From positions 1,599,083 to 1,663,082 of the forward strand of contig CM024174.1 in assembly GCA_013433145.1 (NCBI GenBank): a stretch of 64,000 bases of DNA, given 5' to 3'. Below are positions 1 through 28,056 of this stretch, piece by piece. Made by a program: the position numbers and the translations under genes. Positions within the stretch are counted from its first letter, which is position 1. Every line of letters starts with the position of its first letter. The DNA comes from Ascaris suum. Its lineage: Eukaryota > Nematoda > Chromadorea > Rhabditida > Ascarididae. The notes under the pieces were generated by a model. The model saw nothing but the letters and a program-made list of their open reading frames with translations, was not told where the DNA came from and searched no databases.

Positions 1-13415
<13,415 letters not shown>

Positions 13416-15486
13416 TATAGTTTTCATACTATTTATTTATTTATACTTTTTACGTTGTTGCGTAGTTCGACTGATGCCCCAAAGGGAGAATGATATAATA
13501 GTGTTAGATTTTTCATGAGTGTAAGCTCTATTAGTGGAATACAAAGTGACACATATAATTAATAGATTCTTTCCTTCCATACTTTTTCTATTCTCACTTC
13601 CCTTTCGACGATTGATATATATATCCATTTGTGATTTTTACGGGTGCTTCTCTTCTCCTTCTTTCCTCCTCGCTTTAAAGTGCTCTTGAAATGAACGCTG
13701 AATGCTTTTTTTTTCTGAATTTATATGAGATGAATTAATGAATAAATATTTTTTCACGACAAATCGAGAATATGTTATATTATAGAAGTGGGTGTTATTA
13801 TAATAATTTATATGGTAATTTCTATTAAGGGAGTTGGATTTTTTAGGTATGTAATTGTTGCTATTTAAGTGGCATAGTATGATCGCACAGATGTGTAGCC
13901 TTCATAAAACTGAGTAGCTTAAAGAAAGCGAACGAGGAAAAGGAGGAGAGGGCAAACCTTTCGGGGAGGAAGGGAGGAGATCAACCCGAAGAAGAAAAAT
14001 GAGAGTCGACCAGAAGAAAAGCAAAAGGAATCCAAACGAAAGGGTTAACTCAAATTTATGGTTAAGGTATTAGCTTATGAGCATGATTATTCGTCATTGG
14101 CATCGTCACAGCTATACAGCTTAATCATTGACGCTATAGAAATTCTATCGTGTTAAAACACATCATATACCGATGTGATATATTTTTACACGACACGACT
14201 TCTACCTGAATCTTAATAAAAGAATATTGTTGAATAATTTATTGTTCTATCTTATCGTTATGAATCTATTTTTGAAAAGAATAAACTTCCCACTGAAAAT
14301 ATTCTACACTCCCTGATGTTTTTCTTTTTATCTATTCGTCATATTTTACTCACTATTTTATGTTGACATATAATATTCAATAAGTTCTTCAGAGATTTTC
14401 TCTTACCGAGGTTTATCACATCCATATATTTTATTATTTATGATTAGCTAGATGGGCGCTCGATAATGTATAATAATATGTAGACCGGATGACGTTGTTC
14501 ATATGAATATTTGGGTCATTGCTGTAGTAATTCGACGACGATGCTGACAGCAGCCATCATTATATTGCACTCAACATTCAGCGCTGTGTTGCCCTCAAAG
14601 ATTTTATTGACACTCTTCATGACTGACGCTGAAATCATAGCCTCTATTTTTCGTTATCATGTAGTCTTATTAAATGGCATCTACAAAACTCGTTGAATCA
14701 CTGAAAAAAAAAGCGAACAAATCAATTTTTGAAGTCGTTATCATTTCAATCGTTGTAGATCGCTTGTTCAAATGTTTTTATCCAGAAATTTCAGGATTTG
14801 GACGCTGATTTTTTCCACCTTCTTTAGAATTTCTTATTTTTCTACCCAAGAGGATTATTTTTTATCGATGCGTTTAAATTTAAGTAAACTTTCGAAATTC
14901 AAATATTTCGACAGTTTCATTTTATCTTTATCAAGAATCTTCCATATAACACCTAGCATCATTACCTGTCGTCGTAAATTTATAAATCCCAATTCCTCGT
15001 TTACTTTTTTTTTGCAAAGTTTTATGATCGGCTAATATAACTTAGAAAACCTAGAAAAATGAATACTTGTTATTCAGTGAGATTGAGTAACGGTAAGATT
15101 TTTCTTGAGTTTAGTAAATAAATTGTAGTCATCGAAATACATCACTTCTTTTTGGTCGGATATTTATTATTCTTTGTGTTATCGATGAATAAGCGCAATT
15201 ATGCAGGTAAGTAAACGAACGCGCAGGTATGTCCACAGTTGCAATATTTATATTTGTTCAGGTAGGTATCTCTAAGATTTGCGTTTCATTTGCACACTCT
15301 ATCAAATAACAAAGCGTCTCTTGTTCTCTTATTTACTTACTGCTTGTGAGTCATCAGCTGTCATCTTCTTGTCCGAGCATCAATCACTGACTTTGCGTTT
15401 CGACCACCTTTTAGATACTTTTAACCACTGTCGACATTATGATGGTTTATACCAGCTTATTATAACGCTCTACACCGCCTTTGCAG

Positions 15487-15666
15487 AATAATTTGCTAAA
15501 ATATGACTCTTGTGCCCTAAATGTGAGTGAAAAATCCACAAAAATCCAGTTTTTTGAATTGCGCCGCATTACTAGACGTATCCTGAAATTGATGGATAAA
15601 GTCCCTCCAAAAGAATTATCCAATTTATCGTACGAGCCGGCAAACACAATCAAATATATGCGCTAG
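15487..15666 (+). other. possible coding exon, unrecognised
   Basis: A CCTTTGCAG acceptor precedes an open frame of 59 codons ending in TAG at 15664-15666. The middle and end read ELRRITRRILKLMDKVPPKE and continue with mixed polar residues, which is unusually complex for this AT-rich neighbourhood. An internal GTGAGT at 15523 could be a donor, in which case only the first 12 codons would be exonic. No homologous family or upstream exon was recognised. Confidence 0.22.
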
Positions 15667-18600
15667 AGGAATCGTTTATATGCATCGATATAGTTGATAA
15701 TTGAAATTTAAAAGAACTAATGCGATATTTGTTGGAGATTAAACGTTTCACTTAACAATGATGTGTTATTTATAGCATATTTATTTGCTATCTATTATAT
15801 TAGCAAAAATATACGTTGCGATATTATATTCTTTTATCGATGTGATACATATTTATCATTTAATAAATGAAATCTTAATAGATTATAGTAAAGTAATCTC
15901 AATAGTAATGCGTACGCAACGTTTAGACGTTGCAATTCTATTGAGCTAAATATAATAGATGTTTTGATTAATATAATACATGTTTTGATTAATCTCAATG
16001 AAATGACTACGACTCATTTTGCGCACATTTTTCTTCATTAGCATTCCTCCTTCTCTTCCTCTTGAAACTATTAAAGAGATTCATACATAGATAATTCCCT
16101 AGAAAAATGCATTTTATATTTTTATAGATTAAATTAGGGAAAAAAATATATGGGATTAGGGTACTCGTAAAAGCCTCAAACAATTATCGCTATCTGTGTG
16201 CTATGATTCAAAGCTATGTGTTATATCAATGCCTAATCATATTATCACAATAGAAAGTGTCTTCTAGAAATTTGCATATTTTGGATAAGCAATTGATATT
16301 TCAAAAAATATTAGCATATTAAAAATTACCGTTGAAAAGATAGATTCCTGTTTATCGTGAGGCGTGCAGCTGACGCAAATATACTCTTCGATATTGAGTT
16401 ACAGTTGTGTAAAGCTATGAATTCACAGTCATTTGAAGTAAAAAGCTCACCAACTCACTTCTCCTCATTTCGTGGATGGGACATTTTCGTGGGCGGCATT
16501 TTGAATGTGCATATGCAAGGAATGCTATTATAGAGTCGTGGATATATGAGTGTATACGTTTGCTTGCCTATTTGATAGACTATTTGATAGTTTCAACTTT
16601 GCAAGCATTAAACTTCCACTTATGAACTCTAATATAATACAAGTGATATATTTGTATCCCCAATAAGTTCATAATCAAGGATCATTTTAAAATAGTCCGA
16701 AATTTTATCTATGGAGTGGAAGGAGAGGATGGAAGAGAGGAATCATTGAAAAATCATTAAACGTAGGATCTTTTCAATTGATTGGGTCTAAAAATGTGTG
16801 AAAAACGAATCTTTTTTGAATGTTTGTAGCAAATCGAAATAAAATATGAGTACTTGATTGTAAATATTTAATTATTTTTTATTATTTTATAATATCGCTT
16901 GATTTGCTAAGTAGAAGAAAAAAAAACTCATATCGCATTGATGAACATTTTTATAAAATTATATCGTTTAAAATTTTCATATTTTATTTATTTGATTGTT
17001 CGCTTATTTTGCAACATTTGATTAAATCATTTATACTTCATTGTTCATTGTTTGCCAACGTTGATGAATAATGAAGAATCTTTCTTTTAGTTTCAATTTA
17101 CGAAAAGAAGAACTTTTTTTTTTCACTGTAAAATACTAATTCGTAGATTTATTTTTACTCCGATTAATAAGGTTTTGTTTTTTTTTTTGCAACTTGAAAG
17201 GTTGTGAGAGAGAAGAATGGAGGGGAGATGCTTTCCTGAGTAATGTTTTAAGTAATTAATTCTAGAGAAATCACTTATATGGACTAAGATGAATCCAGTG
17301 TATCCGTTTTTATTTTAGTCGATTAAGAAATAAATTCAGAGTTGTACTCATACATGCATAGAACATATATGAGATTCTCAATACAAAGCCGATATTTTTT
17401 CGCTATTTATACAGACGAAAATCGATTAAACAATCGATTTTCGATTGTACAAAATTTGCATATGCAAATTTCATTACAAAATAAGTTCTAAACTTGGGAG
17501 CAAAATTTTTCTTAACGAAGTAGTAAATCAAATCGAAATTAAATTTCGTCGCAAGATATATAACTCATTTATTTTATCATCATAGTTTTTATTTGTTTAT
17601 AGGTAGTTACGTTGAAATATAGACTGAAAGTATCGAAAACAAATCATCACATACTGTGCAAAAATATAGCACCACGTTGAAAATATATTCAAAGAAATTT
17701 GCAGGAATATATTTTTAAAAAAGCACAAACTCGATCACTCAATTAGTGCAATCGTTCGTTGTTCCTGAATCCATTCAATGCTTGAAGTTCACGGTAAAAT
17801 ACTCCGTTACGATTGTGTTATGACATATTCTTACGTTTGTATTTTTCATCCTTGCCAATCGACCGTATTGACGAATCTTCGTCATATTTAGCGGCTACGA
17901 TGATCCATCGATGACCCAATTCCCTCAAATGAACGATATTTGCTCGATTTGTGCCAATACTTCACCTCCTTTCACATCTTTGTATCCCGTTGATGATTTC
18001 ACCAATTGTTTTTCCTATTTCATCTGCAATTTTTACTTCGATTTATTGTTTTACTTGCTGTCCTTCTTAATGATCAATACCAAATTTGCATGGAAGACAT
18101 TATCCCACCCCACCTAAGACCTTGTCGTATACATCTAATTAAATAGCTCCTGAACTAGGACGCAGCAATTAATAGGCAGTCGTTAAGAAAGCATATCAAA
18201 TATGCGCATTGTTGCATTGCAACGATATTCAAATGATTAATGCTAAAATGTCTGGAGAAATTTAAATGTAGTTAGATTGTTTGAACGCAGAAATATCGAG
18301 CAAAACTTGCCAATCACTTTATGCAAATTTTAGTAAATTATTACGAATTCCGCTACAATTTGATGCAGAAATTATGAATGCAAAGTATTATTTGCAAATC
18401 ATTATAAATTGTTGAATATTATCATAAAATAATAAAATCCTTGATAACGTTTTGATGCGTTTTTCTCGTAGCGATTTGTGAAGGGAATCGATGATTTGAT
18501 TACTGTGTTGCAAATTGCAATCGCTCTTCAAAAGTGAACACATTTGCAAAATATTGATAAAAATCTGCTTTTTTTTCATATAAGTGAGAAAGAAAATATT

Positions 18601-21488
18601 TCATTTACAAGGCCATCATCGTTGCATCTTTTCAAAGCCGAAAGGGCAATTGTTTTGGTTGATATGCGTTATTTTACGTTGATCTTGAAAATTGCAGACT
18701 TTTTTTGTGTTATTTCTTTATTCGATGAGCTATTGCAAAAAGTATGGTTGCAAATATTTGATATTGCAAAAATATGCTCGAATTTTTTTTTTGTTCGCCA
18801 AGTTGAATTTGAATTAACCACTTTTGAACAACTAGAAAAAGTGATTAGCTGCTTTCTATAGATCGCAAATTGCACATCTTCAAAACTCTAACAAAATTCA
18901 GCATTTTTAGGAGGAGAAAAAATGCGAGTCAACGACATATGAAATTATGTTCCTTGATGTACTTTAAGGTAGAAACAACCATTTTTATTTGATAAATGAG
19001 AATAACCGATGGGGAATCGAAAGGGGGGGGGGGGGGGGGAAGAGTGGATAACAATGGAATAATTTAATCGAATGAATGGTACGAAAAAAATTCGAATAAT
19101 ATCCCCTTTGTTGGATTCGAATTATTATATAGTTGCAAAATGATTGACGAATAATTCTTCTTATTATTTTTTGCTAATTTTTTCCTCGTTTTTTTTTTAG
19201 TTAATTAATTTAATTGTTCAATTTATCTATTTTTCTAATCGTTATGATATAGATTATGAAATGATGCCTGATCGTAAGGGAATCGTTGGTGTTATATATT
19301 CTTTCTCTCTACTTTTCAATTTGAGAACGTGATAAAATCTTGCGAATAAATAACAAACAACTCACGTTAATGCGACTCTTATTTTGCACTCCTCTCATAT
19401 CCCGTCAATTCGACTTTCTTGTCCCTATCGAAATTCTCGTCGAAGAAAGAAAATTTTCATCGAGTTTTATGAGCTTAGTCGATCATAACTGACCGAAATT
19501 AACCGATCTTAAATATCACTATTTCGTTTCACCTTAGAAATTGATGATAGCTGCTGAATGTAACTCTTCATAGATATGAAGTAATACCCTATAAGATGAA
19601 AATGTTTCGAGGCAGAAAATATAGCGGCTAACGGGACGAAATGAAAAGCATAAGTTTAGCTTCTAAATAGGATCGAAATATTTGATTCTTAAATCATATT
19701 GAATTCTGCCATATATTTCTTAGTTTATATTTTCTTATTGGTTTTTTTTTTTCAAATGTGAATCGATTAAAAAATTCTCAAACTGAAAATATAAATCATA
19801 AATTTTTAGCAATCTTTTTCAAATTAGTGCCAAAAAAAAACTCATTTTCCATTTATTCGACGAAAAATTTCTCGATTCGCTTATTTTATTTCATGATGCA
19901 AATGAATTACTCAAACTTTAAACAAAAAAAAAATCCAGTATATCATAGTAATCCAGTATATCATAGTAAATCATAGTATATCATAGTAATATATCATAGT
20001 ATATCATAGTAATTTAGAATGCCTAGAGAGAAATATATCCTGAGAAATTGTCTGATTATTATTTGTGTTGAATACGATAATCTTATTCCAATGTCGCTAT
20101 TTTTTTTTTCAATCTTAGAGGACACATTCATATGAATTTTTCTTCATTCTTATGCGTTTTTTTTTCTTTTATTTTTTCCTTTCACATCATTTTTTTTTTG
20201 GATGGTAAAATGTTTTCTTCGATTTTTATCGATGATTTTATAAATTTATATTATTCTGAGAGAAACAAAAATTCAATAATATTGAAAAGAGTTTTTTTTT
20301 TTCAAACATATCGCTATCATATTAGTTGATTCGACTATATTTATTATAACTGAAATATATTAATTCTACATTTTTCTCAGAAATCTATGAGTGAGTTATT
20401 TACACGAATAAATTTGAAAGAACAATTGACGTTAGTTAGAAGTTAGAATCGCTTAAACTGATAAACTTATCTCTTATCAAATTTTCGATTTCAATATCTA
20501 AAATATGCAATGACATTTTTTTTAAAACAATTTTAACGAAGAGTTTTTTTTTCAAGAGGTAAAAAATATTTATTATTTAAATTTTTCGTCGTTTCTAGAT
20601 ATGATAATAATATTCAATAAATTCACAAATAAATTCGTGAATAAATCAATAAAAATATTTTCATAATAGGAGATAAAAATTAGTTATAATTAATGAATAT
20701 ATAGAAGACGATATTTGATTGATTTAATAAATAAGAAAAAAAAAAAGAAGAATGAAAAAAAAAACTCAAAAATGTAAAGTATCTCGTTTGATTTTTCTTT
20801 ATTTTCATCTTTTGAAATGTTTTTTTTTTTTAAATTAGTTTCTTTCTCGTTCAACCGTTCTCATCTTGCTCTTCAACTTTCGATTTGCTATTCGATTATT
20901 CATGAGCAATTTGAAAACGTTTTTCCTTTAGTAGAAATTTATCATTTTGGTTTTATGTTTAATCTTTTCCTCTAATACTCTTCATTTATAATTTTTTAGT
21001 AGTTATTGAAATTGTTCGTTATTTATTATTTTGTTTCCACAATAAATAAATTACAATAAATTTTTTTATTCGAATAGTTTTTATCCATTTATTTTTTTTT
21101 AATAGTAATTTGGATATTATTTTTATTTTCGTTGAGTAAGTTTTATTACTACTCAAGTTTAATTACTCAAGTTTGAGCTTGATGTGCTATAGTTATAACT
21201 CAAAGAGCCGAAACGCCAGCATAAAGGAATAAGTTTTTATGTTGCTAGTTCGTAAAATTCTCCTTGCAATTGATGTCTAACATGTTGATATAAGATGCTG
21301 TGGATTTGCATTGATGAGTTGTAATGTCGCGGCATTTGAATTAATATAAACTCTTTTTCGAGGAAGTGGAATATATCGAGCTGTTTATAAGCTATTCCTA
21401 AATATCACCTATTTACATGAAATATCACCTATTATAGCGATTATGATAGCATGTTATTGCCACTATGATTTTATGATTGCATAATTTG

Positions 21489-21489
<1 letters not shown>

Positions 21490-21556
<67 letters not shown>
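21490..21556. repeat. (AT)n microsatellite, about 67 bp
   Basis: This is a pure AT dinucleotide tract. It accounts for the alternating Ile-Tyr stretch in overlapping open frames. Confidence 0.95.
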
Positions 21557-21559
<3 letters not shown>

Positions 21560-22276
21560 ATTTAAAGAGTATTTGTTTATTCGAATTAAAATGTTACAGC
21601 ATTCACCGTAATATTTGTGGTAAAATATTTTCAATTGTAAAATTCTATTGCATTGCATATTTGTTGCATAATGATGCATCAGAATTGCAATATCATATGC
21701 TACATCGTATCCTCGAATATTTTGCAAACGTAATTCTGCAATATTCAAAAAAATTAAACATAGCATTTTTTTTTTAAATTTATGAGCTTGGTTTGTTGAA
21801 ATTTTTTCTGTCACATAAAAATATGATGAATGTAGTTTCGCTTTTAAAAATTTTTATCATCAAGTCTTAGGGATATATAAACGCATTAATTTGAATTCCA
21901 TTTTAAGGACACGATTAATGCATCGCTTTTTCTAATATATCTTTTAATGCGGTTTTTTGTTTTTATTCTTTGAAAAAAAAAATGATCTTTGGCCGATTTT
22001 TTTCGTCATAGATTTTCGTTGCAATGAAATTGTCATATATTATAGTCTTATAAGTAAATGAATAAATAAATAAATCATTCTGCCTATGCTAGAAATATTT
22101 GCTGTTATGTGTGAAAATGCTTTCGCTTAAAAGAGTTCCGTTAATTTCCATCACTTATCTATGTCCATCACTTTTTTTTTTGAATTTATGCATATTGTTT
22201 ATATTGGTGGTAAGTCTTCTATAGCGCTTTTTTGTCACTATTTTTCTTATATTGAATGTATTTTCTGCCCTCTAAA

Positions 22277-22470
22277 TTCATACCTGTATATTGTTACTCA
22301 CACCTGGATATTTTTACTCACATACCTGGGCACTGTAATTTCATACTTGGATGCTGTTACCTTCATGCCTGGATATTGTCACTTTCATAGCTGAGTATTG
22401 TTACCTTCGTGCCTGAATATCGTTACTTTCATACCTGGATACTGTTACTTTCATGCCTAGATATTGTATT
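22277..22470 (+). repeat. 22-bp minisatellite, about 9 copies
   Basis: Successive units follow TTCATACCTGGATATTGTTA plus CT, with a period of 22 bases (one copy of about 20). Copies differ by one to five substitutions, so this is an old, diverged array. It has no coding interpretation that I trust. Confidence 0.85.
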
Positions 22471-23111
22471 TCCATGAAATTTTTAATGCATACAAAATTA
22501 TGCAAAAAAAAAAGTTTTCAATTTTTATATGCTGCAAAAATGCACGCCTGATTTAATGTGCAAAATGTTGATTTATTTCGATGCCGATAATTGGCGATGC
22601 AAAAATCGCTCTCTTTGTGCGCCGATCGCATCATACGTACGTTTAAATGCGTAAATGTTATCTGGGATGACCTTGACGCCGGTTAATTCGCTCATTTATA
22701 GTTACGAATTTGAAAGATTTGAAACTTACGCATATGCTCAATTATTTCAAACTTAGATATGCTAAGAAATGGTTGCGAAAGTTTTGTTGTAGTACGAGTT
22801 TTACGAATAGTTGTGCGAACAACACCTATCTGAAAGAACGCCTCTCTGAAACCGGTTTTCTTTTATGGCAATAAATGTGTTCATATTCGCTGAAAATCGT
22901 ATTTTTATGGGTAGTAAGATATATTGCTGAAAGGAAACAAACTGTTCGACAACTGCACTTTCAAGTGTACGACTTAATCGAGAAGTTATGGAGTGTGGAG
23001 AAAATTGAGTTGAATATAAATTGAAATATAGGTATGTTATTTTGTTGCCAATGCTGAATATTTTGTTTCATATCATCACAACAGTGTCATCAGTTGTCTT
23101 GAACAGTTGTA

Positions 23112-23290
23112 GATGTCAACTAGCTGAAGTTTCAATCACCTGGATTCATCTATCTACGCTTAGGTTTAAGTTTAGCCTAAGGTTTAAACTTGATTTCCCA
23201 GACTTAGGTTCAACTTATACACTAGTGTGTAGTCCAGAGATTGAAGTCCAACTTATTCAGGTGGTTGGAGCTTCAATTAGCCGAAGTTAA
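23112..23290. repeat. degenerate inverted repeat / MITE-like hairpin
   Basis: The left side carries TAGCTGAAGTTTCAATCACC. The right side carries an approximate reverse complement, AGGTGGTTGGAGCTTCAATT followed by AGCC. The arms flank an internal palindromic section around GTTTAAGTTTAGCCTAAGG. Arm identity is only about three quarters by eye. It could be a decayed MITE or a structured RNA; I see no target-site duplication. Confidence 0.45.
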
Positions 23291-26139
23291 CGCTATACTC
23301 TAATTCTAGCTGGTATGACCACTGTTGATTCATTGTCTAACAATGATGGAATTATTTTATAACTTATGGATCAAAAATAATTGTATTTATTTTTCTAAAA
23401 TATTTATAGATTTATTATTAAATACAAAAATACTTAGCTAATGTAATTCATATTCGTCGGTTAAAAAAAAAAAAAAAAAGAAAAATTGAAGATATTAGCA
23501 TCATTCAAACATTTATTCATCTCTTATGCACAGCTTTTTTTCTCTTACTCTTTAAAAAATCATTTAATTTTTTTTCTATTTTACAATATATTTTTTTTTC
23601 TTTTGAATGTGTAAAAATTCATATTCCAATAGTTGAATGCTTTTGGACGATCATTTTTTTTCGCCAAAAAAAAAATCACATTTTATTACTCGTTTATGAA
23701 AGAATTTTATTGCGTTGAATATATTTTAGTGGACGATTTTATAATATTCGTTGTTAATTTATTCGTCTAGAATAGAACACATATGTGAGAGAAATAGTAT
23801 ATATTTATTCATGTCGTTTACGGTATAAGCAATTCAAAACGATTTTCAACAACCAATTCACTGATGTATTTTTCTTTTCAGCCGTTTAGTCGCTTATTTA
23901 TTGAGAAATCGTTTAGATATCGAAAAAAAAAATCACCATCCTTACTATTCGTTATTGAAAGTGATGATATTTTTCAAATTTTTCAATTTGCTTTAAAAAT
24001 TGAATAAAACGATCGATCATCAATAAATCACTTGTCGGATAGCACAATAGCTTTGTAGCGCTTTCTATGCTCTTTCTACTTATAGTTTTCGACAATCCTA
24101 TGCAAACGTTATTGTTTATTGTCTATTTGCTGTATAAATTCAACAATTATTCAAAGAATTCAATACAGTCATTTATTCGTAATAAAATAGAGGCGATAAA
24201 ATATATGGAAATAAATATCAAATATGGAAACATATTTCATATCATATTTTTGAAAATTTCGTATTTAAGAATTTCAAGCGAATTTTTCGAATAAATGAAA
24301 TAAATATATGAAATAAATTATATTTCTACTCAAAATTTCGTATAATATTCAAAAGAGCCAATCAACGATAAATATAAATATTGCTCTAAAATCGTTTGTA
24401 AATATACTATTATTTCGTATATAATACATAAAAATATTCTTTGCATATAATAAAAATATTCTTTGCATATAAAAATATAAATAATATATTTTTTTAAATG
24501 ATATATATTAATTCTTTGATGAGTTATGAAGTGAAAGTGTTTGCTTGTGGTGATATATCAGCTATTTGATTACTTCAGAATATCTGTAAAGAAATGATAT
24601 TTTAAAGTTCGAATGTATCTCATTTTTCAAAAAAAAAAAAAAAAAAAAATCATTTAAATTTTTTTTTGGAATTATAGACTTCATTTGCAGATTACATTTT
24701 TTTTTTGCCATTCTCTTAGAAACCGCGCATTTTAGTTTATCATATTAGAGATCACTCTTGGTACCAAATTATTTAGCACGTTATACATACAAATTTTATT
24801 CATATCCGCTTATTTTTATTTCATTATCAATCATATAAAATATATCAATTTATATAAGCTAAGCGACTATTGAAAAATAGAAAAAATAAAAATAAAGAAT
24901 CACTTCTTTAGCCAATATTTTCGAAATATATAATCCGATTTTGAAAAAATGAAGATTGATCTCATTTTAATAGTGAATCATAAGAAAGAAAATTGCTTAC
25001 ACATCAATAGTCTCTAGTCAACTCCGTAGTCGTGAGGTCATAACGTTTACATCGATCTCTAAAGTGAGGTCTAGTTTTCAAAGTCAATTGTATATATGTG
25101 TGTGTGTGTATGTATGTGCGTGTATGTCATTGAGTCGTCAAAGCATCCCTCCCCTCTTTTCTATTTGTTCTTTTCTATTCGCTATAGTCAACTACTACTT
25201 TTGCCTATAAAGACAACATTCTTTTATCCATTCAACGCAATCACTATTTACCATTACCACAAAATAAATAAATACCGCTCACCTTATTCATATTTCAATC
25301 ATCGAAGAACTTGACGAGATTTTCTTCCTCCTTTTTTTTTTCAAAATTTCCTATTACAATTTTTTTTTTTTAATTAAATTTATATTGAGAACCGTTTTCT
25401 CTCAATTTATTCTCTCGATATTTTGCTTTAAATATAATTTCATCTTTGCTATGCAGGATTTTTGTTCTCATCTCTGAATTTCATCAAATTTTCGCATCGT
25501 TTTTAGTGGAATATTTTTGATTTGCAAAATTTTAATATTATTAATTATTATTATTATTATTATTATTATTGTTCGAAGTATTTGCGCTTTATCTATTCGA
25601 AATAAAGCACATTTATGCGCTTTTTTTAAAAAACTTAACAAATATTCGAATACGAATTTGTTGGTGTATGTTTACATTTTCGGTAGTTTATAGTTATTGG
25701 AAATGAAATTAAATGTAATAAAATTCGATGTAAATAATTTCAATTCCAACTTGATGTCGAATTTATTTTTATTTTTCACTGATTATTTCTTTATTAAATG
25801 ATAAACATTTCAGAGTTGAAATTTGTATATCAAATTTTATTCTACAGCTGATATTAGATGTGAGCTAATATTGTTTGCCAAAAATTGGTTAATTCTTAAT
25901 TAGGGTTAAGTTGGGTAGTTTGGAAAAAACGCATCGTTAAGGACCACTTCATTGATTTCCTGCATTTATGCTACTAGTTACATCAGATTTTATTTGCAAA
26001 AATACCATCATTGCTAGCTATTCTGATGCGATCTTCAATATTTTCGGGAAAAAACGTTGGGAAACTTTGCTGTTTAAATTATTTTTAGCGAATGCATATT
26101 TAATATTTCGAATCTAAATAGCTAGGAGGGGAGGGAAGT

Positions 26140-26163
26140 GGGGGGGGGGGGGGGGGGGGGGGG
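26140..26163 (+). repeat. poly-G tract, 24 bases (longest of several)
   Basis: An uninterrupted run of G. Similar runs on the + strand are at 4280-4293, 7115-7130 and 19023-19039. Runs of C on the + strand are at 34897-34913, 40111-40125 and 52433-52446. They can form G-quadruplex-like structures on the G strand. Homopolymer length is unreliable in many assemblies. Confidence 0.95.
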
Positions 26164-27498
26164 ACCCAAAAATTATCATTGATACAATATTAGGATCGTT
26201 TCAATGAACAATGACTTACAATTCCATTTTCCATTCTTAGCGGCTTTAATATCATCGCTAATCTATCCGTGAATTCTCACTTTACACACAACATTATAAA
26301 ATAAGTTCTTCGAATTGTCTATTGAGTGTTTCTAATATAAATTTATATTGTCCAATAATTCGAATTAAGTGCTAAATTAAATTCAAATTCAATAAATTTC
26401 TATCATCGATTTTTTTTTGGCAATATTTAAAAAAAAATTTCCATATTTAATAAATATTCACCTGAATTTTTGAATATCGTTCGAATTAAATGGGCAAATA
26501 AAAAAATGTGAAAATTTTATGCAAAATTCTCTATCATTGTATTCGTTTATCAAACTGTTTTTTTTTCCAGATATTTTCGAGCATTTAATCGAAGAAATTT
26601 TTTTTTTTTGAATGGGAAATTGCAAATTAATTTTCTCATTGAAAAGTTTCTTTCTATATTTTTCAGTGCAAAATTTTCATATGCTATTAAAATAATTTCT
26701 TTTGAAATATTGTTGATTTTTATTTGAAAATATTTTTTTTTCAAATTTGCATATTATCCTCATTTTTGGAATCTCTAAATAAAATTTCATATTTTCTCTT
26801 AGGATTGTATAGGTTTCTACCATCATAGACAGTTTTTTAAGCGATTTGGCTTTGAATATTTTCTCTTCTTTGTTTTCTTGAAATTATCGAAATTCAAATT
26901 TTCTCAAGAAATTTCCCTTTGGAATTCTCTATTAAACGTATTGCACACACTGAAATTGTACAACTATAGAGTAAATTGCAAAGGATGTATTATATACTCT
27001 ATGATTAAGTTGTGAGAAAATCACGCTTTGAGGAAGGTTGGATCGGGCGTTTGCGAATGGTAGGATCGTGGACCCCGCCCACTAACCCTAAAACTCCAGA
27101 GCCTCAGAGGTCCCGATTCTATTTTTGTCCTTGGGGCCCCGAAGCCGATCTTGTATCTAACTCTAGCTTGCTCTAAGGCTTCGAAGTGTTGAGGCTACGT
27201 CGGAAAAGCCTAATCCTTCTAATGTTAAGCTGTAAAATCTGTGTTTATAGCTGAGTTAATTCGATAGCAGAGAGTGTGTTTTCCCTGTAATTTCAACTTA
27301 ATTCATTTTTTTAACTGATTTATGACCGTTGTGTTTTCATTATGTGAACATATTGTCGCATTAATGATTTTATCATTGATATGCGTATCAGATTCGATAA
27401 GTTCTATCGTTGTTTTGCAATATCGCTATCTTATCTGCTAGATTCCACTAATTCAAATTTATGGAACTCAACTAAGTTTTAATTCCTTAGAAAATAGT

Positions 27499-27546
27499 TG
27501 CCAGCATTGCGGCAAAGCAGACGGGGACCATTGGAACGAAACATGC
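27499..27546 (+). other. possible zinc-knuckle fragment in a GC-rich patch
   Basis: One frame reads CQHCGKADGDHWNETC, a C-x2-C-x6-H-x4-C arrangement. This resembles retroelement Gag zinc knuckles (C-x2-C-x4-H-x4-C) but has a longer middle spacing. It ends at a stop two codons later. The surrounding 27030-27660 is richer in GC than its flanks, which would fit a decayed mobile element. A chance match is possible. Confidence 0.2.
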
Positions 27547-28056
27547 CTGAGTTAAGAGTCGGTTGTGGCTCTGGCTGCGACCGGAACCGGCACCGGACTT
27601 AACTTACAGATATTATAAGTTAAACCGCTTCCGGTGGAACTAAAGATTATCGCTCGACCAGAGCTGAGTTTAACAGACACTAACAAAATGCATAAGCAAA
27701 ATGGAAACTGTTATTACTAGATATCCGCTGAATTCTGCAAGTCTCTTTATAAAATATAAGCAGCATTTTTCCTATGCACACTCAAAATCTTTTGATATCA
27801 TCGACTCGGGGCTTGTATTGGAGACATCCGATATTTCTGGATGAATGCCATTTGTTTGCAAGTGGGAAAAATTAAAAGAAACTTATTCACAAAAATCGAA
27901 ATATTTATAATTGTAAAAAGCGATCAAAAACTCAATCGGTAATATTCTTTTGCAATTACATTAACAGTGGTGGACGTTTCAATTTATTACAGGTATATTA
28001 CCTGCAAAAATTAAATTTTCGATGTTTCAGTCATATCAACGGTACTTTTTCAGGTG

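Noticed and set aside
18544..18861. 105-codon + strand frame without an ATG start
   Set aside because: About one such frame is expected by chance in 64 kb at this composition; no splice or family support.
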